Source: Strigamia acuminata (taxonomy: Eukaryota > Arthropoda > Chilopoda > Geophilomorpha > Linotaeniidae). Taken from it: a DNA stretch of 64,000 nucleotides. Below are positions 11,590 to 22,800 of this stretch, piece after piece. The stretch lies in the NCBI GenBank assembly GCA_949358305.1, contig OX442317.1, positions 8,870,186-8,934,185 of the forward strand, in the 5' to 3' direction. The notes under the pieces were generated by a model. It had not been told where the DNA came from and made no database searches. It saw nothing but the letters and a program-made list of their open reading frames with translations. The position numbers were made by a program, and so were the translations under genes. Each line of letters begins with the position of its first letter. Positions within the stretch are counted from its first letter, which is position 1.

Positions 11590-12300
11590 AATTTTTCAAG
11601 AGAAAAAGTTGTCAGAAAACTTGGTTTTTCGACCAAATTTTTGCACACATTTTACCATGTTTTTGCACACATTTTGCCACGTTTTGGCACACATTTTGCC
11701 ACTTTTGGCACACATTTTGCCACTTTTGGCACACATTTTGCCACATTTTGCCACACATTTTGCCACTTTTGGCACACATTTTGCCAAGTTTTTGCACATA
11801 TTTTACCACGTTTTTGCACACATTTTACCACGTTTTTGCACACATTTTACCACGGTTTTGCCCACATTTTGCCACGTTTTGGCACATATCTGCAAAAAAC
11901 CAAGTTTTCTGACAACTTTTTCTCTTGAATAATTTCGTTTTTCGACCACATCTTTGCAACCGTAACAAATAGGCATGTGCATGTGATATTTAATCGATTT
12001 TCTAGCCCATTTCCGATCGATTAAGCTCATTTCCGGCACTTTTTCAATTTTGGACCGATTTTGGCAATTTCTCCATAGGTTAGCCTTTGGGTTTTTGTCA
12101 AAATTGGCAAAAATTGAAAAACTGCTGGAAATGAGTCCAATCGACCTGAAATGAGCTAAAAAATTGATTAAATATCACATGCATATGCCTAACTCTTACA
12201 GTTGTTGAGATATCTGCGAAAAACCAAGTTTTCAGACAACTTTTTCACTTGAAAAATTCCGTTTTTCGACTATATCTCTGCAATATTTAGTCGATTTTTA
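11590..12300. repeat. Foldback repeat with 22-bp minisatellite, copy 1
   Basis: The minisatellite at 11640-11885 has about eleven copies of a 22-bp unit (GCACACATTTTGCCACGTTT). It is followed by about 350 bp (11895-12240) whose two halves are inverted copies (GCATGTGATATTTAATCGAT against the reverse complement ending near 12187). The same 350 bp recur at 14880-15180 with over 90 percent similarity by eye. No coding function is seen. Confidence 0.7.
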
Positions 12301-12700
12301 GCTCATTTCAGGTCGATTGGACTCATTACTGGCATTTTTTCAATTTTTGCCAATTTTGGCCATTTCTCCATACATTTGCTTTTTTTCCAAATTTTAAAAA
12401 GTGCTAAAAACGTGCTGAATACATGTAAAACGAGCTAAAAAGTCGATTCCCGTAGTGGCAATAGCAAAAGTGTGAAATAGATATGAAACCAACTCGTGTC
12501 TAAAGGAGGAAACAAAAATAGACAAATTAAAAAAAATATAAAAAGATTTCATTTTTATTTCTAAAATTTTATTATTCTTATTCAAACCGCATATTTACGA
12601 CCAGATTTCAATATAGAAAAATTGGCTTAAACGGTAAATGTTGCAAACATTGGGATGTATGACAGCTGATACTTTGTAGTTTTTAAGGTTAAAATACTCA
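12300..12700. other. AT-rich sequence, no gene
   Basis: Divergent fragments of the flanking foldback repeat (to about 12440), then AT-rich unique sequence. Nothing recognisable. Confidence 0.4.
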
Positions 12701-13554
12701 TTTCTAAGCCACTGTGACTGTGGGGCTCGTCGTTCATTGGGTTTAGCTTTGGTTTTCGGAGTTAGATGTAGTGTGTTCGAATCCTGAGTTGATGTTTAAA
12801 TTTTTCTTTTCTTTTTAATTTTCTTTCCTTGCTTAAGTACAGGAGTTAAGGAAAGAGTTAGAGTGAGGAGCAGTGGCGCGTGCGATGCGTTTCCAGTATT
12901 ATCTTGAGTGGACACGTGCATTCAAAGTCTCTAGTTCGAATCCAGTGCAATTCAGATGACGAAGAAAATTATTTTTAAACATTTTTTTCTCTTAATCAAT
13001 TACGTCAGTACGCAATCTGTAAGTAAGAGAATTAAGCAGTAGATGGATAAGAAGGAGTGGTGGCTCCGAGGTATGATGGCTGATATTTGGAGACGTGATA
13101 AATAAGATAAATAAAGAACATGTGTCTGTGTTCAAATCCAGAGATCGATAAATTTAAGTAAAAAAAAATTCTGCTGTGTTATTTTCTACTAATTTTCTCT
13201 CTTAACTCTATAAGAAGGCAATTTAGACATAAGGATAACAACAAGAAGCAGTAGCTTCGAGGTTAGATGTTTAGTATTTTGAAAACTTAACGATGGACAT
13301 GTGTTCGGGTTCGAATCCGGACCAATCTAGAGGATTTTTAAAAAAAAATTAAAAATTAAAATAAAAATTAAAATAAAAATTAAAAATTGATTTCATTGGG
13401 ATTCGAACCCACAAGCCCAGAGTCCAAAGCCACTGCCACAACATGTGAAGAAGATAACACACAGCTACACTAGCTGTTATGCTACAATCTTCTTTTAACT
13501 TATACTTATAGATTAAATGCGAATAAACATGTAAAAGAAAACTAAAAGACTAAA

Positions 13555-14260
13555 CTAGAAAAACCTCAAAAACACTAAAAGACTAGACTAAAAAAACCTC
13601 AAAAAAACTAAAAGACTACCGTCTTCCCTCGAATATAACGTCATGACGTTGTATTCAAGTTTTTTCTTGCAACTTCTGAAAAATCAGAAAGTATCATGTA
13701 ATTTTGGCAAAATAAATTTGATTGAAAATTTCAATTACAAAATTTGTATCCAATTCGTTTTAATACGTATCAAATTCGTTTTTCCGGCATCGCGCCTGTA
13801 AAAAGCGTACCCCGCAACACTTCCCGGCATCGCACCCGTCAATGCACTCGAACATAACGTCATGACGTTGTATTCGAAGTGACGTTGTATTCGAACTGAC
13901 GTTATATTCGAGAAAAAGCATAAACTTTCGAAAACGGCAATTTTCGAAAAAACTTGAATACAACGTCATGACGTTATATTCGAGGGAAGACGGTAGACTA
14001 AAAAAACCTCAAGAAGAGAGAAAAAGACTAGACTAAAAAAACCTCAAAAAAACTAAAAGACTAGACTAAAAAAACCTCAAGAAGAGAGAAAAAGACTAGA
14101 CTAAAAAAACCTCAAGAAGAGAGAAAAAGACTAGACTAAAAAAACCTCAAAAAAACTAAAAGACTAGACTAAAAAAACCTCAAGAAGAGAGAAAAAGACT
14201 AGACTAAAAAAACCTCAAAAAGAGAGAAAAAGACTAGACTAGAAAAACCTCGGAAAACCT
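13555..14260. repeat. AAAAAAACCTC/GACTAGACT tandem array
   Basis: Alternating units built from GACTAGACTAAAAAAACCTC, with either AAAAAAACTAAAA or AAGAAGAGAGAAAAA spacers. It is interrupted by the MITE at 13619-13993. Confidence 0.75.
13619..13993. mobile_element. Tc1/mariner-type MITE with TA duplication
   Basis: The 375-bp element has terminal inverted repeats of about 50 bp starting CCGTCTTCCCTCGAATATAA. It is flanked by TA at 13617-13618 and 13994-13995. Internal AACGTCATGACGTT motifs are self-complementary. It is inserted inside the surrounding tandem array, so it is younger than the array. Confidence 0.75.
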
Positions 14261-14719
14261 CTCCCGATTTCGCAAAGTAAAAAAAAAAACACTGAAAAAA
14301 AAGTTGACCAACGTGAAGAGCGACTCGGGGAGGCGAACCCGCGGCGCGCCGGCAGAAGCCGCGCGCAATGGGTATCCTCCCACCGGCTCCCACCGGTGCT
14401 TTTTAGCAGAGGCGGTTAGTTTGAGCCTTATAAAGTTGAAATTTGATTTTTAAACCTGAAAAAATAAAATTTCAACAGCAAAACTAGGAATGGATTTGAA
14501 CCCGTAACCAAATCACTCAAACCACACACTCTGACCACACGGCTACATAGAATAGCAAAGATCATATGATCAAACAAGGCTTAAGTCCTTACAAACTTTG
14601 ATTATTCTTTTTTAAACTGAAAAAAATTAATAATAAAACGTAAAACTAATTGAGGATTCGAACCCGTTCACACAACTCAGTAATCGCGTACCCTAACCAC
14701 GCAGCCACCATGCTCAATA

Positions 14720-15440
14720 TCCAATGTGTGCCAAAACGTGGCAAAATGTGTGCAAAAACGTTGCAAAATGTGTGCAAAAACGTGGCAAAATGTGTGCAAA
14801 AACGTGGCAAAATGTGTGCAAAAACGTGGCAAAATGTGTGCAAAAACGTGGCAAAATGTGTGCAAAAATTTGGTCGAAAAGCCAAGTTTTCTGACAACTT
14901 TTTCTCCTGAAAAATTTCGTTTTTCGACCACATCTCTGCAACCGTAACAAATAGGCATATGCATGTGATATTTAATCGATTTTTTAGCCCATTTCCGATC
15001 GATTAAGCTCATTTCCGGCACTTTTTCAATTTTGGACCGATTTTGGCAATTTCTCCATAGGTTAGCCTTTGGGTTTTTGTCAAAATTGGCAAAAATTGAA
15101 AAACTGCTGGAAATGAGCCCAATCGACCTGAAATGAGCTAAAAAATCGTCTAAATATCACATTCCTATGCCTATCTGTTACGCTTGCAGAGATATGGTCG
15201 AAAAACGCAATTTTTCAAGTGAAATAGTTGTCTGAAAACTTAGTTTTTCGCAGATGTGTGCCAAAACGTGGCAAAATATGTGCAAAAACATGGTAAAATG
15301 TGTGCAAAAACATGGTAAAATGTGTGCAAAAATTTGACAAAATGTGTGCAAAAACGTGGTAAAATATGTGCAGAAACGTGGTAAAATGTGTGCCAAAACT
15401 TGGCAAAATGTGTGCAAAACGTGGTAAAATGTGTGCCAAA
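14720..15440. repeat. Foldback repeat with 22-bp minisatellite, copy 2
   Basis: Two blocks of the same 22-bp minisatellite, now in the opposite orientation (GTGTGCAAAAACGTGGCAAA), lie at 14722-14872 and 15255-15440. They flank a second copy of the 350-bp core (14880-15180). This pairs with 11590-12300 to form a large potential fold-back across the tRNA-like cluster. Confidence 0.7.
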
Positions 15441-16811
15441 TCGGTTTATCGTGTTTATATTTGCCGCTAATTTAGTTCCTTATTCATGTTAGGGTCCCTC
15501 GCTCTGAGTTCGTCGCGTGAGCTTTTCGTTTTATTTTATAGGTTTGTACATTTCGGTTTGTGTTCAAACGTTTGTTCATTTTGTGTTAAAATTTATTCAG
15601 TAATAAAATACATCATTTAATTGTAGTGTTATTTATAAATTCGTTTGAAGCAGATTTCATTCTATTCCTGATTCATCAAATTATTTTTCCGGATTTAGGT
15701 TTGGGTTAGATTTCGTGAAATCACTAAGAAAACGACGAATTTTTTATCAGCTAAAACTCGTTTTAATCGTCTGCTGCTCGTTTAAATTCGCCTGCGACGT
15801 TCCGATTGGAGGAGACATTGACCACGAGCCGATTCATTCGAACACCCCAATAATAGAAATTAATAAAGCGAAAGAAATTTGCTCGGCTTACTCAACGATC
15901 ACAAAAGCTCATTCGAACCACTTTAATCAACAAATTCGAGCAAAAAAAAAATACAAGAAAAATAAAAACTCAATTAGACATTTTGGCATTTTTCCATTAC
16001 ACATTTTGGATGGAACCGAGATTTTGTCTATTCGAGTTTAGCTTTGGGTTAGCAACTTTTGCAAACTCGATTTTAGTCTGAAACAGTGATGGACATACAT
16101 TTTCTGTGGTTTCCAGCTCGGAGAAAGTTGACAAAATCCTCCTACCGGTACCTTCATTTACCTATCGTTTCACTATCCTCATTTTGCTGTGAATAAATGT
16201 TGAAGATTGTTTGCGCAGCTAGCAAGTTACAATTTACGCCGTCAAGGTTATTGTGTTGTATTTCTAGTAAATAAAAGCAAAAGATAAACCCAAAATGACA
16301 TATATAATATTATTTTATACACGTGTCGTTTCCTTCTCTATCATATTTTTTTTTGTACATTTTTTTTTCTTTTACATGTTAACAGTTCTAACATAAAATC
16401 AGTTCAACAAACTGCAGTTGCGCCCATCGTTGTCACTCGATCACACTTAATTTTCACTGATAATTGTTTGTTGTTATTGTTATTTTCCATCAAAAACTAC
16501 AGATTCGGAAGAATTAACGAATCTTGTGGGCCCTTCTTCACGTTTCACTTGTAAATGATGTGCCTGATGTTTCATGTGTTCCACGCTGTTGGGATAGGAT
16601 GATGGCCCACTTTTAAGGTGATTTAATTACTTATTTTAGGGCACTAAAATTTAAGAAAAATCTTTCACATGACCATAGACTATTAAGTTACACAACAACG
16701 CAATTTTTTAGTAATACAAGTATGTGTGGTACACAGCAATCATCAAGTCGAATTACATGAATTTCTAAATACTTAGTTATTAGTGGAATTTAATTTTTAT
16801 TGCAAACTGTT
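15441..16811. other. Intergenic region downstream of gene B
   Basis: No recognised gene. A plus-strand open stretch (about 15720-16041) encodes a hydrophobic stretch followed by a Lys/Asn-rich tail, but it has no ATG at its start and no recognisable domain. The remainder is AT-rich 3' flank of gene B. Confidence 0.4.
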
Positions 16812-19800
16812 CTACAGTCTGATTAACTTTGTTAATTCCATAAAAGGTGCTTCAATTGATAAATAAATAACCATTGAAGCCAAATAGGTGTAAATTGCAA
16901 CGGGGATAAATGATGAAATCTAAAAACCAAAACCAAAATTAAAAATAAATAAAAAATATATTAAAAGAAAAACAAAAAACGTACAATTAGAAATTGTGAA
17001 TAATGTTGGTTTTCATCAGTATTAAAAAAATACAGGGCAATTGTAATCCTTTGAAGCAAGAAGGCGCAATAACTCAAACGACCAAGCGGTTTCCAAAAAG
17101 ACAGAGATAAAAAGCTGTTGACTAAGCCTTGAAGAAACAATTGACTTAAATAAATAATTGTTAAACATTCTAATCCTACCTCCAAATCCATTGCAACAAG
17201 CGAAAATTATCCACGCCACAGCTAGAGACCAAGCCGTGCCTGCCAAGGCAAAATATATCGAGCTGACGGTTTGTGGTAGTTCGGCGTGATAAATACCGAA
17301 CAAAACACTAGAAATCAACCCGGCAGCAATTAACCAACCCAAAATGACGAGTCTCTGTAAAAATAAAGAATCGCGGCTATTAAATCAAGTTATCAAATAA
17401 ATAAATAGATTAATTTTACTTTGTTTATGGTAGCTTTACATTCGGTTTTCGCCAATAAACAGGCGCATGCCATTCCAATGACAAACGAAGCAATCCGAGT
17501 ATAAGGTTTGTTATACACCGATTCCGTGTTTTGAGGGATATTAAGCGTGGTGCTAAAACAGCCACAAAATGTAAATAATTTATTTTATGATAGTGCGCAC
17601 ACAGTTTGATTTTGGTTTATATCAAGACAATAAGTACTAGGTGTGTTGTCTAAATTAAAATTAAGTATTGTTAACCTTGACGTCGTTTCGCTTAATGACA
17701 ATCTGTAATTGTTGTAAGTTGCGAGATAACCAAAAGATATCCAATGAGTAAGGATAAAACATCCACCAATGACTGTAGACATAATTTTATTTCTAATAAA
17801 AACAAAAATTTTAATTATAGGCTAACTACTCCTGCATAATAAGAAACTCTTAATAATTACAATTACTAACCTGTATAGAAAAATCAGAATGAGTGGACTT
17901 AAAATGTGCAACTGCATGTCAAGAGCTAGATACCACGACTGTGGCAAACACTACATAAAGTAAAAATGTTAAAATAGTTAAATGCGTTCAAAATTAATTT
18001 ATACAGATTTGTATTTCTAAAACCAGAAAAAAAAACAAAAAAGAAATCATTACGATACTTGTAAATTAATAATTATGCAACACCTAAAAATTGAAAATAC
18101 CGAGTAAATGATAGCTTTAAAACTTAGCATAGAAAGATTCGTAGTCTCAAGTGACTTTTATTGCCTCTGTAGTTGCATTTATGATCTGTTTTCGAGACTG
18201 TGATGTTGTTGCTGTTGCTTCAATAACTACCACCAAGCAAAAGTTTGTTTACAATTTTCCTAGAGATCAGTAGGAATAGGATACTCAAAATAATTTGAGG
18301 ATATCGTGCTGATAGTGGCTATAGTGCTTATCGCTAAACCGGCACAAATGCATTAAATCGGCATTCGAAGTTTCAAAAAACCAAAAGACCCGCTTTGGAC
18401 CCCATGTTTGTCAATTTTTAAAGTAAAAAAGTGCGTTTTATGGTCCGTAAAATACATTTATGCATGTTATTTGTTTGCACAAATGTACAAGTATTATGAA
18501 GCAAATTCAACAAAAGAAGGTATTTGCCTAAGACTCAAAGAAATGGCATCAAGTTTATGTAAAAAAAAATAGTTTGTGGAATATTCCACAGAGAACTGCT
18601 ATGGTAGTTTCATTTAAATATGCATTGTAGAACTAAATAAACAATCGTTGTATACTTGTAACTACTAAAACAGCAAAGGAACTAAAGAAGCCAATAGTAT
18701 TTGACAGTTTAGACCAATATTTTACTTACATCTGAATGAATGGATTTAAAGTTGTTAATGTACACAAGATGAGTCCACCAATGTCCAGCACAATGTGTAT
18801 TCAAAGTTAGATACCAGAAAGGGCTATTACTGTAGTACGGATGTAAAGTAGTTTGGAAAACAATAAGGACTACTGCATAAACAGGTGTAAGTCTAAATAA
18901 ATATAAGCTTAGTGGGATTTAACAGCAGTTCCGAGTACATTAGTTGTTTACCTCAAGTAGCGTTGTAAATAAAACTTTGGTATCCATAACAAATTTCCGT
19001 CTCTTCCTTTCAGCTGTTTAAAATGAGAGAGTGTCAAGACGAGACCACTAAAACAAAGTGTTGAATGAATTTCACATCATATTTATTCAAAATATTCAAA
19101 ATATTTTACCTTAAAACAAGGAACGTGTCAACCGAAACGAATCCTAGGACAATAGTTGCAAAGTTAAACAAGTTATTAGCAAATGCGTCAAAGCCAACCA
19201 TAAAATTATCCACTGAAAGATAAATATTTAGTGTTTTCATTACTAGATTGTGAAGTTGAGAGGTTTTAAAATCTTTTCCCCATTCCAATTTCAGTATTAG
19301 CAGAGCAGTACATCAATGATAAAAATCCTCCATTGTCTGCTCCATAATGAATACCGGAAGGTGCATTCCAAAACATTCCAATGAGAGATAAAAATGTTTT
19401 GAAATGCACGGAGATCAAAACATTAAATTTAAATAGTTACATGTTCCTGGCATTGCAAAAGCACCCGTAATGTGCCCGTAAATAATGGTCAGCATAGCAA
19501 GTACACGAATACCGTCCAAACATTTCAGACTATCCATTTGTGATTGACAATTAAATAGTTTTGCACCATTTGACAAAATCGAAAAGCAAAGAAGAACTTT
19601 ACCACAAGCGCCTATAATCAAAATGAAATAAAATGCTGTAAAACTGAAGTAAACAAATTTATTTTTACAGTTACCGGCATGTTTTTTAACTTCAGAACAA
19701 TCTTCCTGAGTTTGCAGCAGTTTTTCACTTTCAATTTCAAGTCCATTTGCTAGTGACTGTTTAATTATCCTATTTTGTACACTTGAACTAAATGAATGCA

Positions 19801-22800
19801 GATACACGTCGTACAAAGTTCCAATCAGAATTATTGTGAGCAATAATAAGCAAAACATTCTGCAAGTATAAACGTAGAAATAAATCTGTCAATTTTATTC
19901 CTGGCAAATTCTTTACGTGCCTTTCAGTAAAACGTTGTTGTAGTAAATTTTGGATATTCTATACACCCACTTTGGTAAAATATATAGAACATTTCAACAA
20001 CGTTTTAATAACACTTCAGGGACGTACACATTGGGTATTTAGTGTGTGCAAGAAACACTGATGCTGCAAGATTGACTTTAACTAGAATGGGGTGGAAAAA
20101 ATAATAATTAGGATGAATAAAATGTATAAATTTATTCTGTTAATTATTTTCCAATTTCAATGTGTCAACTGTGCCAAAAGAGACAGGTGAGGCTTGTGCT
20201 ACTTATAAATTTTCACGGACAAACACCTGGTTGTTACAGTGACCCAAAAAATTGTTCACATAATCTGTACAGTCCCATTCAATCCAAATAAAAAATCAAT
20301 AAATGCTAAAAGTTATTAACTATTGATAAATTATTCAAATGTCACACACCATAGCTACATTTTAATGTGTTTCCATACGTCCAAATCTTTATTTTTTGAG
20401 TCTTACACCATTATTTTGAGCATTGGAGCATGTGAACAATTTTTTTGCTTCTCCAATGTGATTGATTTTTGCTGTTGGAATCACTGTTATTGTCCAAGTA
20501 TATTCGAAATTGGGGTTATATAACAACACTATGTATCTTAGCTTTCTTTTAAACATTAGAAATCACCATGCGTCCTCTCTCATTGGAAAAAAGACAAAAT
20601 GTTCTAGCATTAGTTGAAAAAGGGATTTCTGTTCGAGAAACTGCTGCAGAAGTCGGAGTTAGCATTGGAAGTGTGTCTACAATTTGCAAAACATATGTTT
20701 TAGATGCAAAAAAACCAAAAGCAGGTTGCCCAAAAATTCTAACAGCCACACAAGAGCAAAACATTGTTAGGGCAGTTACATCAGGTCGCCTAGATACAGC
20801 TGTAGACGTGCAAACTGATCTTGCTAAACATCAGAACACTGTTGTTAGTGCTCAAACTGTACATACAAAATGTGCTAAAGAGAAATTGATTGAAGTCATC
20901 AGTCAAGGTTAAAAAACCCTTATTAACAGCTTGTCATAAACGCCTCAGAATGAAATTTGCCAAAAAGTACAAAGACTGGACAATATACAATTGGAGAAGG
21001 GTTATTTTCTCAAATGAAACAAAGATAAACTGTTTAGGAAGTGATGGGCACAAATGGTGCTGAAAAAAACAAAAATCAGCACTACAATTGCACCAAATGA
21101 TCCCAACAGTAAAACATGGAGGTGGTTCCTTAATGGTTTGGGGATGCATAACTGCTAATGGAACAGGAAATTGATGGAATAATGAATGCAGAATTGTATT
21201 GCACTATTCTTAAAGTAGATTTGGTGAAAACATTAAAATACTACAAGCTTAAAACGAAAGATGTAGTGTTTCAACATGACAATGATCCCAAGAATTGAAA
21301 AGGTTTGGGACAAAATAAGTAAAGAAACATGTCTAAAGTTGATTGACAGTATGCCCCAATGTATTTCTGAAGTTATCAAAGCAAAAGGAGGTCGTACACA
21401 ACATTAAAACCCATGAAAGTTCTATGGCAAAATAATTGTTCACATGACAGAACAATGCTTTTTCTGTCATATCTTTTTTGTTGTTTGAAATTTTTAAAAA
21501 TTATTTACATTTTCTGAAAGCTCATAAGCTATTTTTGTTAAAATTTAAAATATTTTCTTTTCAAAATATCGTTGTATATCTTTTTTTTTTGCCAATAAAA
21601 GATACTACTACAAACATGTAAGTAATTTTTTGAGTCACTGTAAATAATTTAAACTTTGAACTTGTTCCAAATAATTTCACCCAAACCAGACATTAGAACC
21701 CAGAACATGATTACTCAACACTTACATGCAGATAATGGCAGCTGTGTCCTTCCAAATGTTAGGATATGAATGACAGTGACTGGATATTTTGACATACTCC
21801 TTAAGATTTTGTATATCTGAAATGTTCGACAATTACAAATTTTGCTAGTAATTATGAAGCCGAATTTAAATTATACTAGGCAAATAAATGTTGTTAACTT
21901 AAGGCTTGTTTAATTTTTAAATACATAAATACCGGTAGTACCTTTAAAGAAAAAACAACAGGGATATGACCACTATATAAAGGCTACGAAGAAAGCCAAT
22001 CCCCAGTCTAAAAAAAAACACACTGAAGTTTACAAAACTTTATGCAATTAATGAATAATCATTACAGGAATAAAATCCTCCGAGGACAGGTCCTAAGGTC
22101 GACAAGTTTTCTACAAGGGACGGAAAAAACACATGTTAAAAACTCTGTTTAACAACATTTATTTGCCTTGTATAATATTACTAGCAAAATTTGTAATTAT
22201 ACAACATTTGCAAATAAATGTTGTTAACTTATGGCTGTTCGTAGCATCCCAAAACAACTGAAGAAATTTCTTCCGAAATGATAGGTTTTGTATAAAATGT
22301 TTGTAAAATCTCAGCAGTCGACCAATCGGCTGCTTTCATAATATCACTCAGGGATACACCTCTGCTTGCTGCAAATGAGGTGGCAGATGCCCTAGTACAG
22401 GGGTCGGCAACCCTTTGAGAAGGAAAAGCCAACCTTTTGAGACTGAAGAGCCAAAAGTTACAATTTACAAAATTTCCCAGTTTTTAAAGAGCCACTAACA
22501 TTTTTGTTTCAATATTATGGTATTTGATCTTGACATCGAAAGAGCCGCATGAGGCTCGCGAGCCGCAGGTTGCCGACCCCAGCCCTAGTAGAATGGGCGG
22601 TAAAAATCGAGATATCAACACCAGCTTTTAATCCATCTGGTTCTGGATACAGTAGTAGGAGAGACCGCCTTGGAACATCATAGGAGCGGTCGGCAGTAGG
22701 TTGGAAGACTTTAAGATGTCTTGTAGACCTCTTTGAAGGTCTAATTCCTTCAAAACAGACGCAGGTGGTTCCGCAGTCGAATTGGTCGTAATGGTGGCCG

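Larger units (their letters stand above)
10950..14710. repeat. Cluster of tRNA-like (SINE-like) units
   Basis: At least eight places carry a B-box-like GTTCGAATCC or GTTCAAATCC motif: plus strand near 12770, 12931, 13127 and 13305; minus strand near 13397, 14335, 14492 and 14652. Each is preceded, at roughly 40-70 bp, by an A-box-like (C)AGTGGCTCAG- or TGGCTGCGTGGTTA-type motif and often followed by T-rich tracts. Further weaker units start near 11140 and 10960. The cloverleaf cannot be completed convincingly for any of them, so they are tRNA-derived repeats rather than called tRNA genes. Confidence 0.45.

Noticed and set aside
11298-11932. Long plus-strand open frames rich in His/Phe/Cys or Ile-Gln-Asn
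   Set aside because: They are translations of 9-bp and 22-bp tandem repeats; several frames and both strands are open for the same reason.
14645-14710. Possible tRNA gene on the minus strand
   Set aside because: A- and B-box-like motifs are present, but T and anticodon arms do not pair well and similar imperfect units occur nearby; kept only as a tRNA-like repeat.
14646-15440. Open frames of the FAHILPRFCTHF type
   Set aside because: Product of the 22-bp minisatellite; no non-repeat conserved part.
15715-16041. 108-codon plus-strand frame with hydrophobic start
   Set aside because: No ATG at the start, no domain, no splice context and strongly Lys/Asn-rich end.
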